A stretch of 8,420 nucleotides of DNA from an uncultured Magnetococcales bacterium (lineage in GTDB: Bacteria > Pseudomonadota > Magnetococcia > Magnetococcales > Magnetaquicoccaceae): the NCBI GenBank assembly GCA_903913345.1, contig CAIWLA010000706.1:1-8420 (forward strand). The letters run 5' to 3'. The translations under genes were made by a program, and so were the position numbers. The stretch's first letter is position 1; each line of letters starts with the position of its first letter. Shown here in pieces: positions 1 to 7,129 of the stretch. A model generated the notes under the pieces. The model was not told where the DNA came from. It saw nothing but the letters and a program-made list of their open reading frames with translations, and ran no database searches.

Positions 1-270
1 CAGCCGACTGCACCGCCCCGCCAGCATTTTTTTGCGATTGTCCCCCAGCAATTTGGGCACGATTTCGTTGTGTACCTCCTCCTCGATGACATCGATCAGG
101 AGATAGACCGGGCCATTCGGTTTGGACTCTTGCCAGTAGTTTCGGAACGCCTCTTGTCCTTCTTCCGTGTTGTCAAACCGGTTTTCCTTCGCGAAGAGGC
201 CGTTTTTCCAGGAATAGGCGTTGACCAGATAGTCGGAGAAAAAGAGGAAGAGGAGGGGAGGGGTGGCCAT
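1..270 (-). CDS. Pilus/secretion-associated protein of unknown function, N-terminal part (cut by window edge)
   Basis: Ninety codons are visible from an ATG at 270 down to the left edge, with no stop, so the C-terminus lies outside the window. The gene starts 14 bp after the stop of the GspF-family gene and is surely cotranscribed with it; no strong Shine-Dalgarno is seen, which suggests translational coupling. The visible part begins with a short hydrophobic stretch (residues 5-11) and has a strand-rich segment with LLID at 57-60, acidic residues 63-65 and a VPKL motif at 71-74. Residues 21-90 align without gaps to residues 43-112 of the operon's ATPase (22 of 70 identical, including W21, T35, G38, D60, E64-E65, V71-P72, N78-R79). 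I do not recognise a named family. By position and shape it could be a cytoplasmic scaffold of the PilM/GspL/MshI kind, but that is inference only. The reading frame is well supported by context and by this internal homology. Confidence 0.8.
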   Translation of the reverse strand, partial: MATPPLLFLFFSDYLVNAYSWKNGLFAKENRFDNTEEGQEAFRNYWQESKPNGPVYLLIDVIEEEVHNEIVPKLLGDNRKKMLAGRCSRL

Positions 271-284
271 GGTCTGCCAGCGGA

Positions 285-1484
285 TCACAGCGTGCTGATG
301 AGATCGTAGATCGGCCCCAGGACCGAGAGAATCACCCAGCCGATCAGGGTACCGAGGAGGACGGTCATGGCTGGCCCGATCAGGGTTTCCAGCTTGCTGA
401 CCGTCTCTTTGACCTCACGGTTGTAAAAATAGCTGATACTGCGCAGTGCGGTATCCAGATGGCCAGTGGTCTCCCCCACCTTGAAGATGCGCAACAATAA
501 CGGTGGGAAGAGGTTGATCTCCTGGAAACTGCTGGAGAGTTCCTGGCCATCGGAGACCATCTCCCGTGCCCGTTGCAGGGATTCCCGAATCACCAGATTA
601 CTGGACAAACCCTCGCAAATTTTGAGACATTCCAGGACCGAAACCCCTGACTTGTACATCAGGGCAAAGGCGTTGGCAAAACGGACCAGAATGATTTTGT
701 GGAACAGGGGACCAAACAGCCACAGGCGCAGCTTGAGCCGATCCACCAGGCGGTGAAAACCGATGCTCCACAGGGAGCCTAACCGCACGATCACAAAAAC
801 CAGGATCGGGGCCAGCAGCAGGAGATACCACTGTTCGGAGACAAAATGGGAGGTGGCAATCAGGGCACGGGTATGCAGGGGCAACTCCCCCCCCATCTCC
901 GTGATAAATCCCACCAGTTTCGGGACCAGAAAGATCATCAGGAAAAAGATCAATCCGGTCACCACCACGCCCACCACCATGGGATACATCATCACCTTTT
1001 TGACCTGGGAGATCAACTCGTCTTCCCATTTCAAATTTTCGGTCATGTCCAGAAAGACTTGACTAAGATTTCCCGTCCGTTCCCCCACCAGGACCAGTTG
1101 GGTGAAGACCTCGTCAAACACCCTGGGTTGGGTTTTCATGGCCTCGGACAATTGTTTGCCTGCCTCAATATCCTCGATGAGGGTGGAGACCATTTCGCGA
1201 AACCGGGGTTTGGTCAAGCCATCGCGCAGTCCTTTCAATCCTTCCAGCATCGGTACCCCGGCACCGGCCATCTGTTCCATGTCAAAGCAAAAAATGATCA
1301 GATCCTGACGGGTGATGGGACTGCGGTTGAAGAGGGAAGAGGAGGAGCGGAGTGCCTTATGGCTGATGAGCATCAAGCCCATGCGATCCATGCGCAACTC
1401 CAATTCATCCACATTGGAGACCTCCATCGTCCCGTGCTGAATGGTCCCCTCCGGGTTTGTTGCCTTGTAGTGGTATTTAGGCAT
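285..1484 (-). CDS. Type II secretion/type IV pilus inner-membrane platform protein, GspF/PilC/MshG family
   Basis: This is a polytopic inner-membrane protein around which type IV pilus and type II secretion machines are built; it passes the motion of the cytoplasmic ATPase to pilin subunits. The 399-residue length is normal for the family (about 400). Two repeated T2SSF domains are visible: the first around residues 60-190 with the signature GERTGNL at 134-140, the second around 265-390 with GETTGHLD at 337-344. Hydrophobic membrane segments lie near 169-193, 218-236 and 371-395, the usual three-segment layout, and the YP pair at 167-168 before the first is typical. The ATG at 1484 overlaps the end of the ATPase gene by 8 bp, indicating translational coupling. 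An ATPase-then-platform order is also found in MSHA pilus loci (mshE-mshG), but GspF and PilC are equally possible names because no pilin, secretin or peptidase is in view. Confidence 0.95.
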   Translation of the reverse strand: MPKYHYKATNPEGTIQHGTMEVSNVDELELRMDRMGLMLISHKALRSSSSLFNRSPITRQDLIIFCFDMEQMAGAGVPMLEGLKGLRDGLTKPRFREMVSTLIEDIEAGKQLSEAMKTQPRVFDEVFTQLVLVGERTGNLSQVFLDMTENLKWEDELISQVKKVMMYPMVVGVVVTGLIFFLMIFLVPKLVGFITEMGGELPLHTRALIATSHFVSEQWYLLLLAPILVFVIVRLGSLWSIGFHRLVDRLKLRLWLFGPLFHKIILVRFANAFALMYKSGVSVLECLKICEGLSSNLVIRESLQRAREMVSDGQELSSSFQEINLFPPLLLRIFKVGETTGHLDTALRSISYFYNREVKETVSKLETLIGPAMTVLLGTLIGWVILSVLGPIYDLISTL

Positions 1485-4284
1485 GGGAGAGGTGCCCTCC
1501 CTCAGGCGTCAGGCCGAAGACCCGTGCCACCTCTTCCAGACTGGTTGTCCCTTCCAGAACCCGTCGGCGCGCCAGGTCGTTCATGGTCAACATCCCTTTC
1601 TGGCGTGCCAGGCGACGGTATTCCCCCTGCGGGGCATTTCCGGAGATCAGATCATCAAAATCGTCGTCGATCAGCAGACCCTCCATGACACACAGGCGAC
1701 CCTGATAGCCGGTGCCATGGCAGGCCGGGCATCCCACGGCGGTATAGAGTGGCAGGGCACCCTCGGTCTCGTCTGCCCCCAGCCAGAGACGCTCGGCCTC
1801 CGTGGTTGGGGTTGGTCGCTTGCATTGCACACACAGTTTGCGGATCAGGCGTTGTGCCAACACGCCAATGATGTTGCCCGCCAGCATATCGGGACGCAGG
1901 CCGATGTTGAGCAGACGGGGGATGGCGGCCACGGCGGAATTGGCGTGGACGGTGCTGTAGACGGGATGACCGGTCATGGCGGCGCGCAACGCCATCTGGG
2001 CGGTATCCAGATCCCGAATCTCGCCGACCAGAATGATATCCGGATCCTGGCGCAGAATGGAGCGGACACCGGAAGAAAAGTCGAGATCGACCGCCTTGTT
2101 GACAGCGGTCTGGAGGATGGCGTCCAGGAGATATTCCACCGGATCCTCCAGTGTCATCACATTGCTCTTTTTGGCATTCAGGGTGTTCAACAGGGCATAC
2201 AACGTTGTGGTCTTGCCGCAACCGGTCGGGCCGCTCACCAGGATAATGCCGTAGGGGCGACTGGTCATCTGTTTGACCATCGCCTTGTTTCCATCGGTAA
2301 GCCCCAGTTCATGCAGACCCAGAAGCCCCTTGCTGCGGTTCAGGAGGCGCAGGACAATATTTTCGCCATGGACGGTGGGTTGGGTGGAGAGACGAAAGTC
2401 AACCGGGGTATTGGCCAGCACACTGACAAAATGGCCATCCTGGGGGATGCGGCTCTCGGCAATGTTCATCCCCCCCATCACCTTGATGCGCACACACAGG
2501 CCGGGAAAAAATTTCCGATCCAGGATGCGCACCTCCTGAAGCACGCCGTCGATACGGTAACGAATCTGCACACAGTGGGCCATGGGGTTGATGTGCATAT
2601 CCGATGCCTCGTGCCGGACGGCGTCCAGCAGCAGGGCATTGACCAGACGCACCATCGGATGGTCAAAACGGGCGGTGCCAACGGCCAGACTTTTCTCGTC
2701 CACCTCACCGGTTTCAATTTCGTGCAGAATGCCATCCACCGACAGATCAAAGCCGTAAAAACGGTCGATGGCGGCCAGGAGTTCGCTCTCGCTCGCCAGC
2801 AATGGCCGCACCACCACCCCTTTTGGCAACACGGTCTGCAATGTGTCCAGGACAGCCATGTTGAAGGTATTGGTCATGGCCACGGTCAACTGTTGTCTCT
2901 GGGCATCCCACTCCAGGGGCAATACGGTGTGTTGTCGGGCAAAGCCCTTCGGAATGTACCGCAGGGCCTCGGCCTCCTGGGTGCGGGTGGTCAGATCCAC
3001 GGTTTCCTGTTCCAGGGCCTCGCCCAACAGGTCACGCATGGTCTCTTCGGGGATGAATTCCAGGGCAATCAACACTTTGCCGACCGGTTGCCCCGTGCGC
3101 CTTTGCTCGGCCAGCGCAATTTCCAGTTGGTGGCGGCTGATCGCCTTTTTGGCCAGCAGCAATTCTCCGATGCGTTGCGTGGCCTCTGGTGCCGAGGCCT
3201 CCAGACGGTTTGCCGGGGGAGTGATCGTCTGGTGGATCCCCTGCGACCACCGGTCGGTCAGCCAGGTGGTCCATGGTCCGGGCCGCCGGGCGGTGGGGGC
3301 ATAGTGGTTGGTGGGGGGATGCAGCAGGAGCTGTTCGGCAATCAGCCACTCCGCATTGTCGCACTCATCCCCTTCGAGGTGGGGCGCGTGGGTGGCAAAG
3401 CGGTGTTGCGCGGCGGGCAGGCCCAGGCGGACGGCCAGATCTTCCAGCCGCATCGGTTGCATCCGGCAGTCCGGGGCCGGGGCGGGATGGCGGTGCAGAT
3501 GGTCGGCCAATTCGGGACCGCACAGAATGGTCACCTCCAGGGGCATCTCGCGCCGCAACAGGCGCAACGTGTTAAGATATTGTCGGGTCCGTCCTGTTTC
3601 CGCATGAATGGCGGCCGCGGTCTGGGCCGACCCCCCCGGTGGGTGGGGAATCAGACGGCTGACCAGGGTGCGACCCTGGTGAAAATAGGTCTGCCGCTGC
3701 CCGGCCCCGGTCAGGCAGACCCATAACGCATGGGTGGATGACCGTGCCCCTGGCGTGGCGGCGTGCATCAGGGCACGACTCAACAAGGCCATCGACCAGA
3801 GACCGGCAATGGGCAGACCGCGTTGCAGCAGGGGATCCAGCCAGGGTTGGACCAACGCCGGGGCGGTCAGGGCCGAAAAGAGTATCTGTTCCGTCGTGCC
3901 CGTCTGGCCGCCTTGAGAATCGGCCCGTCGGTAGGGGGTTTGGCGAAAGAGTCGTTCCAGTCGTTGTTCGATCAGCCCTGTGCGATTGGCCCAACGCAGA
4001 CGGGGAACGGTTTCGGTTCGCAGCTCCTCCGCGCTCATGTCGGCCAGGAGATGGAGGCGACCCGTCAGCGGTTGGGCATCCAGGAGACGGGCAAAGCCCT
4101 CCCGTCCTGCCTGGGTTTGGGCAAACGGGGCACCCGCATCGAAGCGGTCGCCCAGCCAACGATGGAGCGTCACCTCCTGGTCGCGGAGAATGAGCAGTGG
4201 ACTGTCGCGGTGCCACTGTGCCATCCAGCGGACCGGCAGCCAGTGGCCATAAGAGACAATTCTGTTCAAAACAGCGGCTTTCAT
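1477..4284 (-). CDS. GspE/PilB/MshE-family assembly ATPase with a large extra N-terminal domain
   Basis: This is a hexameric cytoplasmic ATPase that powers pilus extension or pseudopilus assembly together with the adjoining platform protein. The catalytic part (about 535-925) has all family motifs: Walker A GPTGCGKT at 685-692, Asp box TLEDPVEY at 711-718, Walker B ILVGEIRD at 751-758, His box TGHPVYSTVHAN at 771-782, and a tetracysteine zinc site (C818, C821, C852, C855). Ahead of it lies an MshEN-like domain (about 370-510) whose first 24-residue motif (R371, G373, L387, L391, Q394) fits the c-di-GMP-binding pattern; the second, from P400, is degenerate. Residues 1-335 are extra: PilB and GspE are usually about 500-570 residues. 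This extension has a segment homologous to the cut protein at the left edge, then a linker at about 335-368. The ATG at 4284 has a weak upstream AGGA and heads the operon. The ATPase call is certain; the role of the extension is not known to me. Confidence 0.96.
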   Translation of the reverse strand: MKAAVLNRIVSYGHWLPVRWMAQWHRDSPLLILRDQEVTLHRWLGDRFDAGAPFAQTQAGREGFARLLDAQPLTGRLHLLADMSAEELRTETVPRLRWANRTGLIEQRLERLFRQTPYRRADSQGGQTGTTEQILFSALTAPALVQPWLDPLLQRGLPIAGLWSMALLSRALMHAATPGARSSTHALWVCLTGAGQRQTYFHQGRTLVSRLIPHPPGGSAQTAAAIHAETGRTRQYLNTLRLLRREMPLEVTILCGPELADHLHRHPAPAPDCRMQPMRLEDLAVRLGLPAAQHRFATHAPHLEGDECDNAEWLIAEQLLLHPPTNHYAPTARRPGPWTTWLTDRWSQGIHQTITPPANRLEASAPEATQRIGELLLAKKAISRHQLEIALAEQRRTGQPVGKVLIALEFIPEETMRDLLGEALEQETVDLTTRTQEAEALRYIPKGFARQHTVLPLEWDAQRQQLTVAMTNTFNMAVLDTLQTVLPKGVVVRPLLASESELLAAIDRFYGFDLSVDGILHEIETGEVDEKSLAVGTARFDHPMVRLVNALLLDAVRHEASDMHINPMAHCVQIRYRIDGVLQEVRILDRKFFPGLCVRIKVMGGMNIAESRIPQDGHFVSVLANTPVDFRLSTQPTVHGENIVLRLLNRSKGLLGLHELGLTDGNKAMVKQMTSRPYGIILVSGPTGCGKTTTLYALLNTLNAKKSNVMTLEDPVEYLLDAILQTAVNKAVDLDFSSGVRSILRQDPDIILVGEIRDLDTAQMALRAAMTGHPVYSTVHANSAVAAIPRLLNIGLRPDMLAGNIIGVLAQRLIRKLCVQCKRPTPTTEAERLWLGADETEGALPLYTAVGCPACHGTGYQGRLCVMEGLLIDDDFDDLISGNAPQGEYRRLARQKGMLTMNDLARRRVLEGTTSLEEVARVFGLTPEGGHLSHA

Positions 4285-4465
4285 GTTTTATCCTAAGTCC
4301 CCTGGTCGCAAACAGTTCCGGGTGGGTGCCCTCCAACGCCGGTTGAATGGTTGCAGGGGCTTGAAGGCAACCACTATACAGTAATCCCTCCCGTCTCTCC
4401 AGGCTGTTCCGATGGCCTCAATGGAGGTCAGGTCGGTCTGGTCCTTGGCCATTCTGCACGTTGCC

Positions 4466-4927
4466 TCAGTGCGTACCAAGCAAACCTGACCCGAACACAT
4501 CTTCAAGGGAACGGGCATCCAGCACCAAATCGCCCCATGTTTCCAGGGTGTCCGAGTCGGCTGTGGCAATTTTTTCATGGACTGTAGCAGGCAACACCCC
4601 AAAACGCCGCGTCAACAGACGCACGAGAAGTTTCGCCTCGCCTTCATGGCGACCGGCCTGCTGAATATCCACCGCCCCTCGAAATTTTAACAGTTCCTCC
4701 TTAGACGAGGAACTCAAGAACGATTCGATCAGCCCCCTTCCCAAACCCATGACGTAGTCAGGCGTCAACCCGACAAGATCCACATCCTCTACCGATTGTT
4801 TCATTCGAATTCCCCGTAGTCCTATTGTTATCAGCCTAAATTCTGGCGATGCTTGAGATAATCCATGATGCTCTATACATTCAAACGCCTTTTGCCACTC
4901 TTGTTTCCGGCTGGCAAAATATTTCAA
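4466..4927 (-). pseudogene. Probable truncated Rpn-family/DUF4351-type protein
   Basis: The open frame gives 153 residues if the TTG at 4927 is used; no ATG is available before residue 42 (position 4804). The C-terminal part (about 92-146) fits my memory of DUF4351, the tail domain of Rpn (recombination-promoting nuclease/transposase-like) proteins: an EGEAKLLVRLLTRRFG helix, then ADSDTLETWGD and LDARSLEDVF. Full-length Rpn proteins are about 250-320 residues and carry a PD-(D/E)XK nuclease domain before this tail; that domain is missing. The frame stays open upstream of the TTG back to 4960, immediately after the stop of the DUF3782-like gene, without a good ribosome-binding site. This fits a remnant left by deletion or recombination. 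A short functional protein starting at ATG 4804, preceded by CGGGGA, is the alternative. The family assignment is moderately sure and the pseudogene status is inferred. Confidence 0.6.
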
Positions 4928-4960
4928 GGCAGCATTATGTGGTTCCCTGCCTTCCCGCCG

Positions 4961-5623
4961 TTACCACGTGCTCGGCACGAAGGTCTTATCATTGGCCAGC
5001 TTGACGGTCTCACCGGACTGCTCAATGACGAACAGCCCTTTGTTCATGGCAAACTGATCGGCATCGGAGTCGACAACAATACCGGCCACGGCACCGTACA
5101 CCTGGCAGGCGGCATAACGCGGGAAGAAAGATTTAAACTTTCCAAGTCGATTCAGGTGGCTGCGCACATCTTCCACCTGTAGCTGACTTTTCACCTCGAC
5201 CAGTACGGCAGCAACGGTATTGGCTACCAGGATGTCAATCTCCATCCGCTCACCGTCTATGGTTTTTTTGACCCTGAGATAGACTTCATCCACCTGAATG
5301 CCTCGTTCTGTGAACAGGGCAATGCAGGATGGAGCGATCAACCCCTCCACAAACTCGCCCCAGCGGCCACCCAGGTTGCCAACCAGCGTGGAAACCTCCT
5401 TCACCTTGATGTCAGTCGCTTTCATCTGAAGGTTAGTCTCCCGCATTTGCGCGGAAACCTCCTTGATCTGGAGGTCGGTTTCCTGAAATTTGCGGTCAGT
5501 CTCCGCGCTCATTTCCCGGAACTTGCGGTCGGTTTCCTGCATTTGCGCAGCCGTTTCCCGCATTTGCGTGGCAGTCTCCCGGAACATTTTCCAAACATCA
5601 TCATAGGTTGCAGTCTGCGTCAT
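4961..5623 (-). CDS. DUF3782-like protein: coiled coil plus PD-(D/E)XK nuclease-like domain
   Basis: This 220-residue protein has no established function; related proteins are widespread in cyanobacteria and environmental proteobacteria, often as many paralogues. The start at 5623 is chosen because an AGGAGG lies 8 bases upstream of the ATG; a longer frame back to 5722 has no such site. Residues about 14-80 form a heptad-repeat coiled coil rich in QMRET/KFQET-type units. After GNLGGRWGEFVEGLI (83-96) comes a compact domain with D130 in MEIDILV and E143-x-K145 in VLVEVK, which matches the core D...ExK signature of PD-(D/E)XK nucleases, with E90 or E93 as a possible helix acid. The protein ends in a short tail with a final tryptophan. 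It is followed 33 bp later by the Rpn/DUF4351-type fragment, another protein of the same broad nuclease lineage. Whether it cuts DNA is unknown. Confidence 0.85.
   Translation of the reverse strand: MTQTATYDDVWKMFRETATQMRETAAQMQETDRKFREMSAETDRKFQETDLQIKEVSAQMRETNLQMKATDIKVKEVSTLVGNLGGRWGEFVEGLIAPSCIALFTERGIQVDEVYLRVKKTIDGERMEIDILVANTVAAVLVEVKSQLQVEDVRSHLNRLGKFKSFFPRYAACQVYGAVAGIVVDSDADQFAMNKGLFVIEQSGETVKLANDKTFVPSTW
5384..5584 (-). repeat. In-gene 21-bp heptad repeats encoding a coiled coil
   Basis: The region coding for residues 14-80 of the DUF3782-like protein is built from imperfect 21-bp units, each giving seven residues of the form Q-M/I/F-x-E-T-x-x. Examples are QMRETAA, QMQETDR, KFQETDL, QIKEVSA, QMRETNL and QMKATDI, with one unit lengthened to eleven residues (KFREMSAETDR). 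At DNA level the string CCCGCATTTGCG recurs on the plus strand near 5443 and 5558. Such repeats can gain or lose units by slippage. Confidence 0.75.
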
Positions 5624-5815
5624 GGCAATTCCTCCTGGTTGCGACACTATCGACCACAGCATACCCCCTTTCGGCGGCATTTGGAATCTGATTTTCCCTG
5701 CGGCCAGGAAACTCTTTCCCACCGGCCACGTTCAGGCCATGGCTGCATGGCCTCCCACCGTCAATCCCCATTCATTCAATAATCGGATGGTGGCCAGGAT
5801 GGAGAGTCGGTCGGG

Positions 5816-6080
5816 TTGCAACCGGGGTGACCGGGACCGCCGATGGTCAAAGAAAAATTGACCTGGGGCAAGATTCTCTCTTGACGGATCATTAGCATTT
5901 GCTTACAAAGTCACACAGGGTATGTTGCAAAATGAAAGTGCAGTGTTGCAAAAAAGAGACAGCCCCACGCATGAACGCCGCCAGGGGGTGCCGTCGGCGG
6001 TGGCCCGGTTGGCCTGGGCGATGGATTTGCAATAGGAATGGATAGGGTTGTGTGGCCGGTGATTGGAGCCGTTTTTGCAA
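5816..6080. repeat. Cluster of five TTGCAA palindromes
   Basis: TTGCAA, which is its own reverse complement, occurs at 5816, 5925, 5946, 6027 and 6075. The sites at 5925 and 5946 share the ten bases TGTTGCAAAA on the plus strand and are 21 bp apart, two helical turns. The sites at 6027 and 6075 read TATTGCAAA on the minus strand and are 48 bp apart, so the two pairs face each other. A given 6-mer is expected about once in 4 kb. The cluster may be regulator sites or the remains of a dispersed repeat; I do not know which. Confidence 0.45.
5845..5863. repeat. Small inverted repeat (6-bp stem, 7-base loop)
   Basis: GGTCAA at 5845-5850 and TTGACC at 5858-5863 are perfect reverse complements around an A-rich loop. 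There is no T-run on either side, so it is not a standard intrinsic terminator. It may be a regulator-binding site or chance. Confidence 0.35.
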
Positions 6081-6206
6081 TAACTCCCTTTGAACACGGA
6101 TTCCCCGCTTTCTTATGGCTTTCTTTAATTGAACCGGAGAATAGTCGATTGGGGTGGTACGTGCGAGGGTGTCTATCGAATAACACGTAAAACAATTGTA
6201 GAATAA

Positions 6207-6239
6207 GGCCAAATGGCCATTTTTTTTCACATTTTTTTT
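6207..6239. other. Palindrome followed by two phased T8 tracts
   Basis: GGCC-AAAT-GGCC (6207-6218) can form a 4-bp hairpin, and the perfect 12-bp palindrome AAATGGCCATTT overlaps it at 6211-6222. Two CATTTTTTTT units begin at 6218 and 6230, a 12-bp period. Hairpin plus T-run resembles a weak plus-strand terminator, yet no plus-strand gene precedes it. Phased T-tracts about 35 bp upstream of a candidate -35 box could instead bend the DNA and aid promoter activity. Both readings are inference. Confidence 0.3.
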
Positions 6240-6274
6240 AGTCATAATGAAACAGAAACACAGCAAGAAAAAAC

Positions 6275-6303
6275 TTGACCTTCTGTTCGTGTGGGCTTAA
6301 TAT
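6275..6303 (+). promoter_or_regulatory. Candidate sigma70-type promoter for the cytochrome operon
   Basis: TTGACC at 6275-6280 (five of six consensus bases) is followed after 17 bp by TAATAT at 6298-6303 (four of six). It faces the cytochrome genes. Transcription from about 6310 would leave a 5' leader of roughly 370 bases before the first start codon, which is long, so another promoter nearer to 6684 is possible. Confidence 0.35.
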
Positions 6304-6683
6304 CGCCCAGTCGCTTGATGTAGGTTAACCGGAAGTCGCTCCTGTTCTATCACGGATGGGGAGTGGTTTCGGTAAAGATTCAATAAAAAGGTTAATGTCA
6401 ATCAGAATAGAGAATGGTTTGCTTTTTGTGTGGATTTGAAAAGCAGCCGGTGTCGTGGTGTTGGTCTTCGGGTCTGTTTGGTTGGGGTCTCTAGGATATG
6501 GAAAGCCTGCCGCACCCATCTTGTTGCACCGTTGTCTCTCTTCGCCTTCGTCGATCGCGGATCGCCTTTTGGGTTGCCCCCTGGCGTTTCCTCCTCTCCA
6601 GCTCATCAGGGCCTCGTGCCTCGGATTTTCGCTGTCGGACTGCTTTTGGATCCATTTTTTGTCGGAATACTCGGGAGAAATAC

Positions 6684-7052
6684 ATGAAATACACGGTACC
6701 TGTCACCCTGGTCGCGGGTATGGCCGCGACGATTGCCCTCTTTTCCCTGGCGGGCACGGCCCAGGCGGCGGACGAAGCGGCCGCCAAGGCCACGGCACGG
6801 CAAAGCGACTGCTTCCGCTGCCACACAGTCGATCCGGGCAAGAAGGAAAAGGATGGCCCGACGTGGCGTTCGGTGGGCATTAAGTACAAGGACAAGGATC
6901 CAGCCGAATCCGTAAACAGGCTGACGACCCACATTACCTCCGGTGAAAAGGCCAAATTCCCCGACGGGCATGAGGAAGAGCACAAGATCATCAAAACCGA
7001 TGACAAGGCGGAGATCAAAAACCTAGTCGATTGGATCCTCTCGTTGCGGTAG
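6684..7052 (+). CDS. Secreted monoheme c-type cytochrome
   Basis: This 122-residue protein is probably a periplasmic electron carrier. The ATG at 6684 is chosen over in-frame upstream starts because GGGAG lies 6 bases before it and a clear signal peptide follows: K2, a hydrophobic core at about 5-22 and likely cleavage after AQA at 28. One heme-binding motif, CFRCH, is at 43-47, followed by GPTWRSVGIKYK (58-69) and ending in a LVDWILSLR helix (114-122), the layout of small class I cytochromes of the c551/c555 kind. The mature part contains no methionine, so the usual Met axial ligand is absent; H83, H96 and H100 are possible substitutes. It stands 77 bp before the decaheme gene and probably begins the same operon, so it likely exchanges electrons with the decaheme protein. 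Its role may resemble MtoD in Mto clusters, but orthology is not shown. Confidence 0.92.
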   Translation: MKYTVPVTLVAGMAATIALFSLAGTAQAADEAAAKATARQSDCFRCHTVDPGKKEKDGPTWRSVGIKYKDKDPAESVNRLTTHITSGEKAKFPDGHEEEHKIIKTDDKAEIKNLVDWILSLR

Positions 7053-7129
7053 TGACGATGGGATGAACTGGCAGTCAAGAACGAATGACACCTTATCAAA
7101 GCTACTTTCAGTTACCAAGGGGAACAAGC

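Larger units (their letters stand above)
5624..6683. other. Intergenic region of about 1.06 kb between divergent genes
   Basis: I see no convincing gene here. Short open frames exist on both strands (for example minus 5892-6266 and 6325-6606, plus 6430-6687), but none has a ribosome-binding site with plausible codon use, a recognisable domain or a signal peptide. Base composition changes along it: GC-rich to about 6060, clearly AT-rich at about 6100-6440, then pyrimidine-rich at about 6500-6660. The sites that can be pointed out are listed separately: a TTGCAA cluster, a hairpin, a palindrome with T-tracts and a candidate promoter. It could hold regulatory DNA for both flanking units, an undetected small RNA, or decayed accessory sequence. 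Confidence 0.7.

Noticed and set aside
1483..3726. A 747-codon open frame on the plus strand
   Set aside because: It lies wholly opposite the ATPase gene, whose motifs are unmistakable. Its translation is low-complexity in feel (many H, Q, G) with no domain, as expected for an antisense frame in GC-rich coding DNA.
4288..4602. A 104-codon minus-strand frame with a TTG start ending just before the ATPase gene
   Set aside because: It overlaps the DUF4351-like frame, lacks a start signal and shows no recognisable features.
5881..5909. TTGACG-17-TACAAA as a second plus-strand promoter
   Set aside because: Moderate match only, about 775 bp from the nearest plus-strand gene, with no gene in between that would use it.
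5892..6266. Minus-strand frames of 64-124 codons in the intergenic region
   Set aside because: Three overlapping frames of similar quality, no ribosome-binding site, no domain, and one would translate A/T-tract DNA into lysine-rich sequence. Most likely non-coding.
6315..6328. FNR/ANR-like box (TTGAT-N4-GTTAA)
   Set aside because: Only one half-site fits; the second half matches three of five bases, which is too weak to call oxygen regulation.
6498..6683. A 62-residue N-terminal extension of the monoheme cytochrome
   Set aside because: The extension is arginine/serine-rich and would bury the signal peptide; ATG 6684 has a good ribosome-binding site directly followed by the export signal.
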